Shown here: positions 54,536 through 64,000 of the stretch, one piece after another | Layout of the letters: the number at the start of each line of letters is the position of its first letter | Position numbering within the stretch: the stretch's first letter is position 1 | Assembly: GCA_004335835.1 (NCBI GenBank) | Contig: RWJK01001388.1 | Span: forward strand, 79,329-143,328 | DNA length: 64,000 bases | DNA from: Scenedesmus sp. ARA3 | Lineage: Eukaryota > Chlorophyta > Chlorophyceae > Sphaeropleales > Scenedesmaceae | Direction: 5' to 3' | Program-made: the position numbers and the translations under genes | Notes under the pieces: model-generated | Told to the model about the DNA's origin: nothing | What the model saw: only the letters and a program-made list of their open reading frames with translations | Databases searched by the model: none

Positions 54536-57500
54536 AGATCATCCACGTGAACCTCACCTCGGGCGAGCCCGTGCTGCTCAAGGAGGGGCAGCAGGTGACC
54601 TTCACCTTTGCCGTGAACTGGCTGCCCACCAGCACACCCTTCGGGGAGCGCTTCGAGCGCTACCTGGACTACAACTTCTTCGAGCACAAGGTGCGCTGTG
54701 TTGCGGCTGCTGCTTCTGTTGTCATTTTTGCCTCTCTGGGTTGCTGTGCATGATGCCACGTAGAGGTTCGAGGAGCGCTTCGCGCGGTACCTGGACTACA
54801 AATTCTTCGAGCACAAGGTGCGGCGGCTGCAGCCGTTGTCCTTTTTGCCTCTGTGGGTTGCTGTGCATGATTCCACGTAGAGGTTTGGTTTTGAGCGCTA
54901 CCTGGACTACAACTGCTTCGAGCACAAGGTGCGCTGTGTTGCGGCTGTTGCAGCGGTTGTCATTTTTGCCTCTGTGGGTTGCTGTGCGTGATGCTTGTGT
55001 TGTGAGGGTTTGTGGAGTGATGCGAGCGCTACCTGGACTACAACTTCTTCGAGCACAAGGTGGGGCAGTTGCGGCATCTGCTGGTTTCGTGTTGGTGGTT
55101 TGTTGGTTACGTTGCTTTGAGTACCAGCTCTACAAGCACAAGGTGTGGCGGTGCGGCCTTTCTCCTTGCTGCCTGTCTGCTTTGCGTCTGGGATGCATGC
55201 ATGCACGTGGTGCGTTGGTTACGCTACCTGGACTACAGGTTGTTGAGCACAAGGTGCGGCAGCTGCGGCACTTGTCTGGTCCGCCTGTCTGATAGGCGTA
55301 TTTGAAGCATTAGTAGGAAGTGGAGTGGTCTGGGCTGCAACTATAACATCATGATTTTCACCACACCTCCTGCTGCGCTGCGTGCCGCAGATCCACTGGT
55401 TCTCCATCTTCAACAGCTTCATGATGGTCATGTTCCTCACGGGGCTGGTGGCCATCATCCTCATGCGCACGCTGCGCAAGGATTATGCGCGGTGAGCGGC
55501 TGCTCTTTGGACCTCGGCCGCATTCAACACTTGAGCAGCCAGTACAATTCAGCAGCCACAAATGCTTACCTCAAGTTGAAGCCTGTAGCAGCTACAGCAG
55601 GCTCGCGCCAGAAAATTCATGGACAGTACCCATTGTAAACCACACTTTTTGTTTCTTCCTGCTTTTGAGAGGGATCTCTGTTTGTTACTTCAATGCGCCT
55701 GTCGATATCAACCACCTGCGCAGCTACGCGAAGGAGGACGGCGACCTGGAGAGCCTGCCGTATGCATGCAGATTGCACGTGCATGATCTGTCGCAAACTC
55801 ATGCCATGCGATCCTGTGCTTGCATCCCTCATTGGTATCTGGTAGCCAGATTGCTGCAATCTAGCTGATTCGCCTTTCGATCCGCTGCTGTTTCCAAATA
55901 TCTGTGCAGCTACGCCAAAGAGGACGGCGACCTGGAGAGCCTGGAGCGTGCATGAGTATGCGACATGCCCAACACCTCATTTCTTTGTTTCAAATCATGC
56001 CGTTGCTCCCCTGTGTTTCTTGCCGCAGCTACGCCAAGGAGGACGGCGACCTGGAGAGCCTTGAGCGCGACCTGAACGAGGAGACGGGCTGGAAGCTGGT
56101 GCACGGCGACGTGTTCCGCGCGCCCAGCCAGCGCATGCTGCTGGCGGCCTGCGTGGGCACGGGCGGGCAGCTGTGCCTGCTGGGCCTGTTCGTGATCCTC
56201 ATCACCATCATGGGCACCTTTTACGAGGTGGGTTGAGTGGGTTTTTCTGTGTTATTTAGCGGCTGCGTTGCGCTGGTGGTGCTGGTTGGTGCTCTGCTGT
56301 GCCTGGTGGTGCTTTGCTGTGCCTGTTGGGCCTGTTTGTGATCCTCATCACCATCATGGGCACCTTTTACGAGGTGGGTTGGGTGGGTTTTGTGTATTTC
56401 ATTCGGCGGCTGCGCTCGCTTGCGATGCTCGTTGGTGCTCAGCTGTGCCTGCTGGGGCTGTTCGTGATCCTCATCACCATCATGGGCACGTTTTACGAGG
56501 TGGGTTTCGGTGTTTTATTTTTTTAAGATTTAGCGGCTGCTCTGCAGTGGTGGTGCTGATTGGTGCTCTGCTGTGCGTGGTGCTTTGCTGGGCCTGCTGG
56601 GGCTGTTTGAGATCCTCATCACCATGATGGGCACCTTGTATGAGGTAGGTTGTGGTGGTGCTCTGCTGTGCTCTTGATGATACTGTACGTGTACCATTCG
56701 GCTGCTGGTGAAGGCGGCAGCAATCTTGTGGCGTTGGTTTGGGTGCCTGCGGCCCCATGGCGTGCCTGCATCTAACCGGATCTTGGAACCAGGCATTCAT
56801 TCGAATCTCGGGATCATCCAGATCTCGAGATCATCAGGTTCATCTGAATTTCCAGGTCAAATATTCACCTGGCTCCCAGATCATGCTGCCCGCTCCCAGC
56901 AACATGCCTAACCTCGGACTCCTCTCTGCTGCGCTCCACTCCACTCGCCTGACAGCTGCACCTGCCTTCAGCCGCACCTTTTGCAGGAGCGCGGCACCAT
57001 CCTCACGATTTTCATCATATAATTTGTGCTTACACTTAATAACATCTTCACCCAATGCTAAACCCGTTCCGTGCTGTGTGCCTAATCTGCCTCCATGTGC
57101 CCCATTGCTGCCTGCCTTCAGGAGCGCGGCACCATCCTCACGGTGTTCATCGTGTGCTACGCGCTGACCTCTCTTGTGGGGGGCTATGTCAGCGGAGGCC
57201 TCTACGCCCGCATGGAGGGCAAATCCTGGATCCAGGGGATGCTGCTGACAGCGATGCTCTTCCCCGGGGTTGTTTTCGGCATCGCCTTCGTGCTCAACAC
57301 GATTGCGATCGCCTACGGCAGCCTGGCTGCCGTTCCGTTTGGCTACATTGTCATCGTGCTGCTGCTGTGGGCGTTCCTATCTTTCCCGCTGTGCATAGTG
57401 GGGACGGTCATCGGGCGCAACTGGAGCAGCACGCCAAACCACCCCTGCAGGGTGAAGCGCATCCCGAGCCCAATCCCGGTGCGGCAGTGGTACCTCTCGC

Positions 57501-57934
57501 CGCTTGCAATCGCAATGGCTGGCGGGCTTCTGCCGTTTGGCAGCATCTTCATTGAGATGTACTTCATCTTCACGTCTTTCTGGAACTACAAGGTCTACTA
57601 TGTGTACGGCTTCATGCTGCTGGTGTTCTTGATCCTGCTGATCGTTACGATCTGCGTTACGATTGTGGGGACGTACTTCTTGCTCAATGCGGAGAACTAC
57701 CACTGGCAGTGGACCAGCTTTGGCATGGCAGGGAGCACCGCGCTGTATGTGTTTGCATACAGCGTGCACTACTTCCTGTTTAAGACACACATGACAGGCT
57801 TCTTCCAGACGTGCTTCTACTTTGGCTACACTGCCATGTTCTGCGTGGGTCTGGGGCTGATGTGCGGGGCGGTAGGGTTCTGGGGCGCGAGCGCGTTTGT
57901 GCACAAGATCTACCGCAACGTCAAGTGCGACTGA
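52368..57934 (+). CDS. TM9SF/nonaspanin (EMP70) protein, 592 aa, 8 exons
   Basis: Exons 52368-52526, 52707-52842, 53177-53240, 53802-53955, 54538-54690, 55391-55491, 56029-56227, 57122-57934; phases agree and the length is typical. A signal peptide (1-26) precedes [20 protein letters not shown] and [11 protein letters not shown], hallmarks of the lumenal domain of nonaspanins. One TM follows at about 226-250, then a cytosolic loop with [20 protein letters not shown], then about eight TMs (from about 280 to the end). The C-terminus KIYRNVKCD carries the KxD/E signal known to hold plant TM9 proteins in the Golgi. It most resembles the short TM9SF1/TM9SF3-type group. Family role: sorting and glycine-rich TM cargo handling in Golgi/endosomes, cell adhesion and nutrient responses; the algal role is not known. 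The edges of exons 5, 7 and 8 have tandem copies in introns. Confidence 0.95.
54755..55275 (+). repeat. Five extra copies of the TM9 exon 5 end
   Basis: Codons for [13 protein letters not shown] plus a GTGCG donor (54645-54700) recur at about 54762-54825, 54880-54940, 55018-55065, 55120-55150 and 55215-55262. The copies share flanking intron sequence (TTTTTGCCTCTGTGGGTTGC). Divergence increases away from the real exon. Units are about 110-140 bp. Confidence 0.95.
55718..55955 (+). repeat. Two upstream copies of the TM9 exon 7 start
   Basis: GCAGCTACGC followed by codons for [10 protein letters not shown] occurs at about 55718-55765 and 55907-55955 before the real exon start at 56029. Both copies keep the acceptor. 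Splicing into either would give a frame ending soon after the repeat. Confidence 0.95.
56290..56655 (+). repeat. Three extra copies of the TM9 exon 7 end
   Basis: Codons for [17 protein letters not shown] plus the GTGGGT donor (56170-56240) recur at about 56310-56375, 56440-56505 and 56585-56652. The first two are almost identical to the exon. The last has several changes and a GTAGGT donor. Confidence 0.96.
56975..57022 (+). repeat. Upstream copy of the TM9 exon 8 start
   Basis: TTTTGCAGGAGCGCGGCACC and the next 20 bp duplicate the acceptor and start of exon 8 (57115-57150). The copy reads [11 protein letters not shown] and then a stop. Confidence 0.93.
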
Positions 57935-59311
57935 GCGGTGGGTGGGATTGGCATGCCAGCTGCAGCTGCAGCTGGGATGCTGCAGCTGGGTTGCTGTGGG
58001 CGCTGCTGGTGTGTGGGTGCTAGCAGTTGGTTGGGGTTTAGGGTGTGCAGAGTGGTTTAGGGTGTGGTTGGGCAGGGCTGGGCAGGACTTGTCAGCACTT
58101 GCAGCACTGCTGTGCTTAGTCATATGTTGGGACAGCTGGTACAGGGCATCCAGATTTAGGCGGATTAGGAATCAGGCAGAATGGCGCATTGTGTGTTTGC
58201 ATAACTGCTGGATATTGCCGTGGCCAGCAGCGCAGTGCTTCTGCTTTTGGGCAGTGTTGAAGGTAACCTGCCATGCCGTGGGTGCATCCCTGTGGGGTTT
58301 GTTTGGCGCAGTGCATGGTGTCGACAAAAAACAGTTACATTTTGCGTGTGGTGTGTTGTGGGGCACCTTTGCGCCGCAGCTTGGCGTGTGGCCTGCTGCG
58401 GCTGCTGAGTGGGGTGCGTGCGCTCGGCATGCGGCGGTCAATATCTGCGTCACGTGGCTTGAATCACAGATGTTTGCATTTGTTTTGGTGTACACATGTT
58501 GACAATGTGGTGCAAGGTGCATGTCACGTGGCTTGGATCACTGGTGTATGGAAGCGTCAGCGTGGCGATCTTGGCAGCAGTGTGTTCAACGCCGTGTGAT
58601 ATGCTGCCAACATGGCACTGGCAGTACAGCTTGTGCAACTGCATTGCATGTGCAGGTGCAGGTGCATCAGCATGATGCTCAACACAGGTGTGGCTTGTGT
58701 TTGCTAGGAGGCATGCATCAGGCATCTTGTATACAGCTTGGTTTGCGCATGCATGTCCCCTCGCCACATATGTCCCCTCGCCAGTGGCGCTGAACGTGCT
58801 GTCACTGCCGTGCTGGTTGGTGCAAGCGGAGTTTTGGGGGCCCTGAGAACATGCGGGGTATCCCTACTGCGGTTGGCCTGTGCAGGTGCTGCTGCACTTG
58901 CTGCGAGTGATCGCCCACTCTTGGTGTTCATGTTGCTTAATGTCTGCAGGTGAATCAATATGCGAGCAACTACTGGAGGCTTGGCTGTTGCAGGCTCCCT
59001 GTCGGTTTTGCGGAGAGGAACCCGCCCAAGGTTTCAAGCAGGACCTCATAGCGGCGTGCTCCTGTGGATGTGCAGTGAGTAGCTGACAAAACAACTAGCT
59101 CGCCGTACACAAGGCCGCACACATTCTGTGCTGCCCTGAAACCACAGCACGGATTGCAGAGGAGCCTGATCCAAATTACTGGGCCACGCCTTGCAAAAGC
59201 GACTACGGAATTGAGAACTTACGAAACAATAAAATGTATTCGTTTAGGACGCTTTGCCTAGAAGCTGCCTGTTGAGTTCCCCAAGCAGTAGTTCTGCTTC
59301 AGGCGTGTCTC
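57935..59311. other. Intergenic, TM9 gene to low-complexity gene
   Basis: No supported gene. CTGCAGCTGCAGCTG-type repeats follow the TM9 stop. The remainder has no recognisable feature. Confidence 0.5.
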
Positions 59312-59687
59312 ATGAGCTACAATCCGCTCCGCCAACCCCCTGCGCAGCAGCAAAATGAATTCGCATCACCATCGCCTGTGGTTCACCCAGGCATGGATCA
59401 CAGCAGGCCGAACGGTTCGAACGTAGGCCTCTCAACACCAGCAGCAACTGCAGTAACAGGCCCAGGGCCTGTTGCAGGAGGAGCTGCAGGTTCTGCAGCA
59501 TTCTTACCGCCCCATCTGCAGTACCATCTGCACCAGTCGCCATCGAAACATGAAGCTGCGCAGCCACAGCAGCAGCACCAGCAGCAGCAGCAGCAGCACC
59601 TGGCCCCACAACTGCTGCACCTACATGGCCAACAACAGAGCAGCAACAGGCGGCACCGTTCCCGCAGTTCCAACTGCAGCAACAACT

Positions 59688-59728
<41 letters not shown>

Positions 59729-60266
59729 CAGCTCCACAGCGCCCTGCAGCGCTGCCTGGTGTGCTAGGGCTGTTGAGTGCAGCAGGCGACAACAGGGCAG
59801 CAGGCGCCCGCAGCAATGCACCACCACCTGCAGCAACAGCAGCGCCAGCAGCAGCAGCAGTGTACAGCTACAGCCATGCGCAACCTGCTGCAGCCAACAC
59901 AGTAGGCTCGGCCCCTTATTCTGCACAAGCAGTTGCAGCACCAACTGCCAGCTGGCCTGCAGCTGCACCTGTTGACAATGCTGCTGAGAGCAGCAGCTCC
60001 TACACTGCAACCGGCAGCACTGCAGCTCAGTACATGCAATACAACAGTCCTGCTGTAGCACCTCCAGCAGCAGCGCCGCAGTACTCGGCAGGTGCTGGTG
60101 CAGCAGCCGGTGGTGGCGGTGCTGCAAGCTGGCAGCAGTTGCAGCAGCAGCAGCAGCAGCAGCAGCAGTGGCAGGATCAGCCAGCAGCAACAGCAGCAGG
60201 AGACGTTGGAGACCCTTGGCTAGCTGTGAAGGCTGCAAGGGCCAAGGCGGAGACACATGTACCACA

Positions 60267-60297
<31 letters not shown>

Positions 60298-61195
60298 ATA
60301 GGAGGAGGAGGCGTCACCAGCGTATCATTCGCAAGCTTGTCGAACAACCGGACACAGCACCCTGGCAGCAGCAGCAGCACTGCTGCACCTGCTGCAGCAG
60401 CAGCGGCAGCAGCAGCAGGGAAGTCATGGGCTGCTGACCCCAGAGCATCCACAGGTCCTTCTGCACGCACACACGCACAGCAGCGCGGATCTACAGCAGC
60501 AGCATCAGCGCCCGGCAGTGCGCATTGCGCCGGCGGCAGCAGCGCCGCCACACAGCAGGCGCTGGCAGCAGGTGCAGCAGCAGCAGAGCAGCTCTACCCT
60601 GAGGATGACCTCTTTGAGCTGACGCAGCAGCTGCGGCGGCAGCAGCAGCAGCGCAGCAGCAGCAGCAGCAGCGAGATCGTGGAGATGGCGCTTGCGCAGC
60701 TGCGGCGGGAGGCCCCAAGCGTTGCTGCTCGGACCACAAAAGAGCTGCGCGCAAAGATCAAAGCTATGCCCGTTGAAGCAGCATTAGCTGCAGTAGGGGC
60801 ACTTGTGGCGCTGCCTGCGAATTGGTATGAAGGCCTCACCCTGCCTAGCAGCAGCAGCAGCAGCAGCGGAGCGAGGGGAGGAGGTAGCTGGGCGTCCTTC
60901 CGGCAGAAGGCGGACGCTGCGGCTGCGGCGGCAACGGCGAAGCATTTGGATGGGGTTGTTACAAGGGCGGTGGTTTATACGCAGCAAGCTACTGGTGGTG
61001 CTCCTGCTGCTGCTGGTGGTGTTGGAGGCAGTGGCGGGAAAGGTACTGGCAGCAGCGGCAGCGGCAACAGCAATGCCTTAGCTGGTGGGCAGAAGCCGAG
61101 CAAGCCTGGTGGTGGAAGCACTACCTCAAACAGAGCAGCAGAAGAAGATGATGGCTGGCAGACTGTTGCAGCACCCAGCTCAAAAGCTGCCGCAA

Positions 61196-61226
<31 letters not shown>

Positions 61227-61338
61227 TGGCCGCGCGCCGGCGCGTGGCGGCAGCAGCGGTGCGGAGGGCGGCTTGACGCTGGCAGGGCTCAGTGCACAGC
61301 TGTCAAAAGCTGGGGGTGCTGCTGGTGGCACCCCACGC

Positions 61339-61375
<37 letters not shown>

Positions 61376-61749
61376 GGTTTCAGGGCAATGGATCGGGCTA
61401 TGTTGGCGGTGACTCCTGGGGAAATCGCGATGCATTTGCTGGCAGCAGCAGCAGCAGCAACGCAGCGGGAGGTTCTTGGGGTCAAGGAGAGGACGGCAGC
61501 TACCGACGAGTCAGCAACGGCAGCAGCGATGGCGCGGCAGCAGCAGCAGCAGCAGCGGCAGCCGGCAATCCTAGGCTGCAGGAGGCGTGGAGGAGACTGC
61601 AGCAGGAGCGGCCTGATGTTGCTGCAGCATTGGATAGCCGGCATGTGGAGTACATCAGCGCGCAGAGCAAGGAGCAGCAGCTGCAGGTGGGCCTGCTGGG
61701 GGCTGCAAGTGCTGCAACAAAACAGCCGCTGCAAGGCCAATTTAATTAG
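59312..61749 (+). CDS. Low-complexity Gln/Ala/Ser/Gly-rich protein, unrecognised
   Basis: An ATG at 59312 opens a frame (MSYNPLRQPPAQQQNEFASP) to 59767. A second frame, open from about 59553, continues to TAA-type stop DNA at 61749 and gives most of the protein (about 700 residues). The two frames can be joined by a short intron of about 75 bp (GT at about 59490, CAG before 59570) that keeps phase, but the donor is weak. The 5' structure is therefore uncertain. The only non-repetitive parts are LYPEDDLFELTQQLRRQQQ, a segment with EIVEMALAQLRREAP and TTKELRAKIKAMPVEAALAA, and a C-terminal EAWRRLQQERPDVAAALDS helix. No family is recognised. The GGDSWGNRDAF and GGSWGQGEDGS stretches resemble disordered RNA-binding-protein linkers. 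Confidence 0.6.
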
Positions 61750-62060
61750 TTTTTAATGGAGCTAATGTTGATAATGATACTAACAGGGGTTCAGTGTTGC
61801 TTGTTACGCCGCCAGGGACTCTGCGTGATGCTCGTTGTCAGGAGTTGTGGCAGCGCAGCAGCTGCTGCTGCCGCAGCAGCGGCTGCCTTTGCTGTAGCTC
61901 AGTTTCCTCTATGGCTGTGTGCTGTGCTCACCATGCGTTGTTGGAGTGCTCACGTGTCATCTCTGCGGATGCATGACCTGCTGTATTGCCCAGGACTGGT
62001 TCGATTCTGTGCTGCCGCTGCCACTGCTGCTGCTGCTGCTGCTGCTGCCGGGTTCTGCAG

Positions 62061-62120
62061 CTGCTGCAGCACCTGCGGGCGCTGCACCCCAGGACACTGC
62101 AAGGCTGTGATGCAGGTGAG

Positions 62121-62153
<33 letters not shown>

Positions 62154-62257
62154 CAGGGTACCGGTGTGTTCACATGTGCAGCAATGGCAGGAGCAACACA
62201 CAGAGTTACAAACACTAGCGCCTGACTGTTATGCCTCGTTTGTTGCCGTGCCTCACT

Positions 62258-62290
<33 letters not shown>

Positions 62291-63942
62291 CACAGCCAAG
62301 CGGCTGACGACCCTCATCAGCGACTGGCTGCGCATCAGCAGGCAGGCCATCTCACCCAAGGTGGCTGCTGCACTGCAGGCCTTTGCGGAGCACCACCCAC
62401 AGGTGTGGTGTGCAGAAGTGGTACTACAGTAAAACCTCAAAGTAACGACACCCCTGGGGACAACCCAGAGTGTTGTTGCTATGAAGTGCTTTTACTTTGT
62501 GACAGTTATTAACAGTGCAGCTACAGTTATTATCAGTGGCACTTTGGGGACAGCTCCAAGTGTCGTTGCTATTCGTATGTTGTTACTTCTGGTGTCCTTA
62601 CTTCGAGGTTTTACTTTACCATTGAGATGTTGATGACTGGTAGTGGTACTGCAAGAGTTTCAACAGGCTAGCAACCAGCACTGATGTGACTGGTTGCCTT
62701 ACAATTATCTGCAGAGCGTGCCGCCCCAAACTTTCATTGAGATGTTTTTGGCTTGCGCGTCTCGCATTTTCTGGCACCTCCAAACCAGCTGTTGCAAAAG
62801 TAACGCGCTGCATTGCTTTGCACTGCAACCTAAGGTGGTTTGGGAGTGGCTCCCTCCTCTGGGTTCACCTTTTGCTATGAAAACGTTGATGACTCACTGT
62901 TGAGCAGGCTGGCCGCGCTGCAAGTGCCTGCTGCACTCCAGCTGGAAACAAACTCAGCAACTCACATTTGTTGCATCTCCGGTTGCTTGCAGATTCGGCC
63001 ACCAGCTCCTGCGGTCTAGTGCACTGCAATTGCCTTCTGCACCTGCAACTGCCCCACAGATCCTCGGGCTTCGGTGGATGTCCAAAATCGTGCGTTCATT
63101 TTGCATGTCCGTGCAGGCGCTGCCCTTCATTGATGACTCGCTGCTGGCCAAGGCTGGCCGCGCTGCAAGTGCCTGCTGCACTATAGCTCAAAATAAACTC
63201 AATGACACTTGTTGCGCCTCCACTTGTTTTCACATGTGGCCACCAGCTCCTGTGGTCTGGTGCCCCGCAACTGCTGACACTGTGCGTACTGCACAAGCAT
63301 CTGCACACACCACCCTCTGATCTTGCAGGTGCTGCCCTTCATTGACGACTGACTGCTGAGCAGGCTGGCTGCTCTGTCGGTGCCTGCTGCACTGGCGGCA
63401 GTGGCGGCGCTGGAGGCCACGGAGTTCAAACCCAACTGTGAGTTGCTGCAAGGCCTATGCGCAATCAGCAGCTGTTTCAGCAGTCACATCGGTATAGGGT
63501 TCTTTTACCTTGCTTGGTGTTGTGTTAACCACGCAAAAGAGAGTTCATGCTTTGTTTGTTTGTAATGGCACTGCGTTTGCGTGATGATGTCGCTGGCATT
63601 TGTACTGCTCTGGCAGCAGTCGCGGCACTGGAGGCCACGGAGTTCAAACCCAACTGTGAGTTGATTGCACTATCAGGCCCCTGTAAAGACAGTCTCTGTT
63701 GCAGAGGCTGTTACAAAACTGCATATACGAGTGTTGCAGTGGCTGCCGTTATCTCTGCACAAGCAGCAGCTGCTACAGCGGCTGCCATGAGGCGTGCCTT
63801 GCAAGAGTGGAATTTCAACAAATCAGCTTTTGTGACAGCACAGCCTTGCTCATATAGTCATCGCTGGTGTCAATTTGCACCCCTCAACAGGCAGCCGCAG
63901 CAGTAATTTTTGGCATACTGGCATTGCGCCCAGCAGCATGTG

Positions 63943-64000
<58 letters not shown>
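62061..64000 (+). CDS. Partial unrecognised gene, helical-repeat-like, runs off the right edge
   Basis: Exons that fit in phase: 62061-62115 (LLQHLRALHPRTLQGCDA), 62296-62402 (AKRLTTLISDWLRISRQAIS onward), and from 62715 (SVPPQTFIEMFLACASRIFW). Beyond this lie three to four imperfect copies of a unit encoding LPFIDDSLLxxLAALQVPAALAAVAALEATEFKPNC. One copy has a stop after FIDD and another lost its reading frame, so no single clean model can be given. The leucine/alanine-rich helices suggest an alpha-helical repeat protein, but I cannot name a family. Upstream exons may exist between 61750 and 62060. The window ends in a (CTG)19 tract that by analogy is an intron 3' end, so the gene probably continues. 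Confidence 0.45.
62427..62616. mobile_element. Short inverted-repeat DNA transposon (MITE), pogo/Tc1-mariner-like ends
   Basis: The left end starts CAGTAAAACCTCAAAGTAAC and the right end is its near-exact inverse (GTTACTTC onward to GAGGTTTTACT). The ends match over about 26 bp, including GACACC. TA dinucleotides lie at both outer ends (62425-62426 and 62616-62617), as expected for a TA-targeting element, with one-base uncertainty. The roughly 190-bp interior is non-coding, A+T-richer than its surroundings, and holds a direct repeat (GGGGACA to GTTGCTAT). CAGTAAAACCTC-type ends are known in pogo/Tigger elements. It sits in an intron of the partial gene. Confidence 0.78.
62880..63670 (+). repeat. 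Three to four diverged tandem units, each with exon and intron sequence
   Basis: A unit of about 210-240 bp recurs. The FIDDSLL to VPAAL coding part lies at about 62883-62940, 63113-63180 and 63328-63400. The spacer with GGCCACCAGCTCCTG lies at about 62998 and 63238. The AALEATEFKPNC part plus donor GTGAGTTG is doubled at about 63408-63445 and 63625-63665. Confidence 0.88.
63944..64000. repeat. (CTG)19 tract at the window's right edge
   Basis: An uninterrupted CTG run reaching the last base. It is probably longer than seen. Confidence 0.95.

Noticed and set aside
60975..61740. Antisense ORFs opposite the low-complexity gene
   Set aside because: They are Cys/Leu/Pro-rich shadows of CAG/GCA coding repeats with no independent support.

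Overview
This window is nuclear DNA of a unicellular green alga. The evidence is spliced genes with GT-AG introns (donors mostly GTGAG or GTGCG), high GC, very abundant CAG/CTG triplet tracts, and plant-type proteins: a plant-like SMP/C2 synaptotagmin, a plant-like cardiolipin synthase, a TM9 nonaspanin and an EBP sterol isomerase. A Sphaeropleales-type chlorophyte (the Scenedesmus/Tetradesmus sort) is my guess; the genus is not established.

Layout. 815-11319 (minus): a 19-exon gene for an 832-residue SMP plus two-C2 synaptotagmin/E-Syt-like protein, with a tRNA-Phe(GAA) gene inside one intron. 11783-13491 (plus): a five-exon EBP-type sterol delta8-delta7 isomerase, divergent from it. 16075-21369 (plus): a nine-exon organic-cation-transporter-like MFS protein. 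24086-27144 (plus): an hnRNP F/H-like protein with two RRMs. 34280-36827 (plus): cardiolipin synthase. 37951-40552 (plus): a secreted subtilisin-like protease. 47071-47838 (minus): a small unrecognised coiled-coil protein. 48365-51610 (plus): an ORAI-like four-TM protein. 52368-57934 (plus): a TM9SF/nonaspanin. 59312-61749 (plus): a low-complexity Gln/Ala/Ser/Gly-rich protein. About 62061 to the right edge (plus): a partial, repeat-scarred gene carrying a short inverted-repeat DNA transposon. Two long blocks (27145-34279 and 40553-47070) hold no gene I can support.

For the nine genes with a full exon model, all exon phases close to an uninterrupted frame. The genes do not form one pathway. 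Several act at membranes and in lipid biology (ER-plasma membrane lipid transfer, sterol isomerisation, cardiolipin synthesis, endomembrane sorting, possible Ca2+ entry), but I see no sign that they are co-regulated.

The most unusual property is structural. In six genes the edge of an exon, with its splice site and a piece of adjoining intron, has been tandemly copied 1 to 6 more times into the intron. Examples are seven copies of one exon end in the transporter, six in the TM9 gene, five of one exon start in the synaptotagmin gene, and three whole copies of the catalytic exon start in cardiolipin synthase. Most copies are decayed or lead to stop codons. CTG tracts often form the 3' end of introns, replacing an ordinary polypyrimidine tract, and often sit between the copies. 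EBP, the RRM protein and the protease show no such copies.
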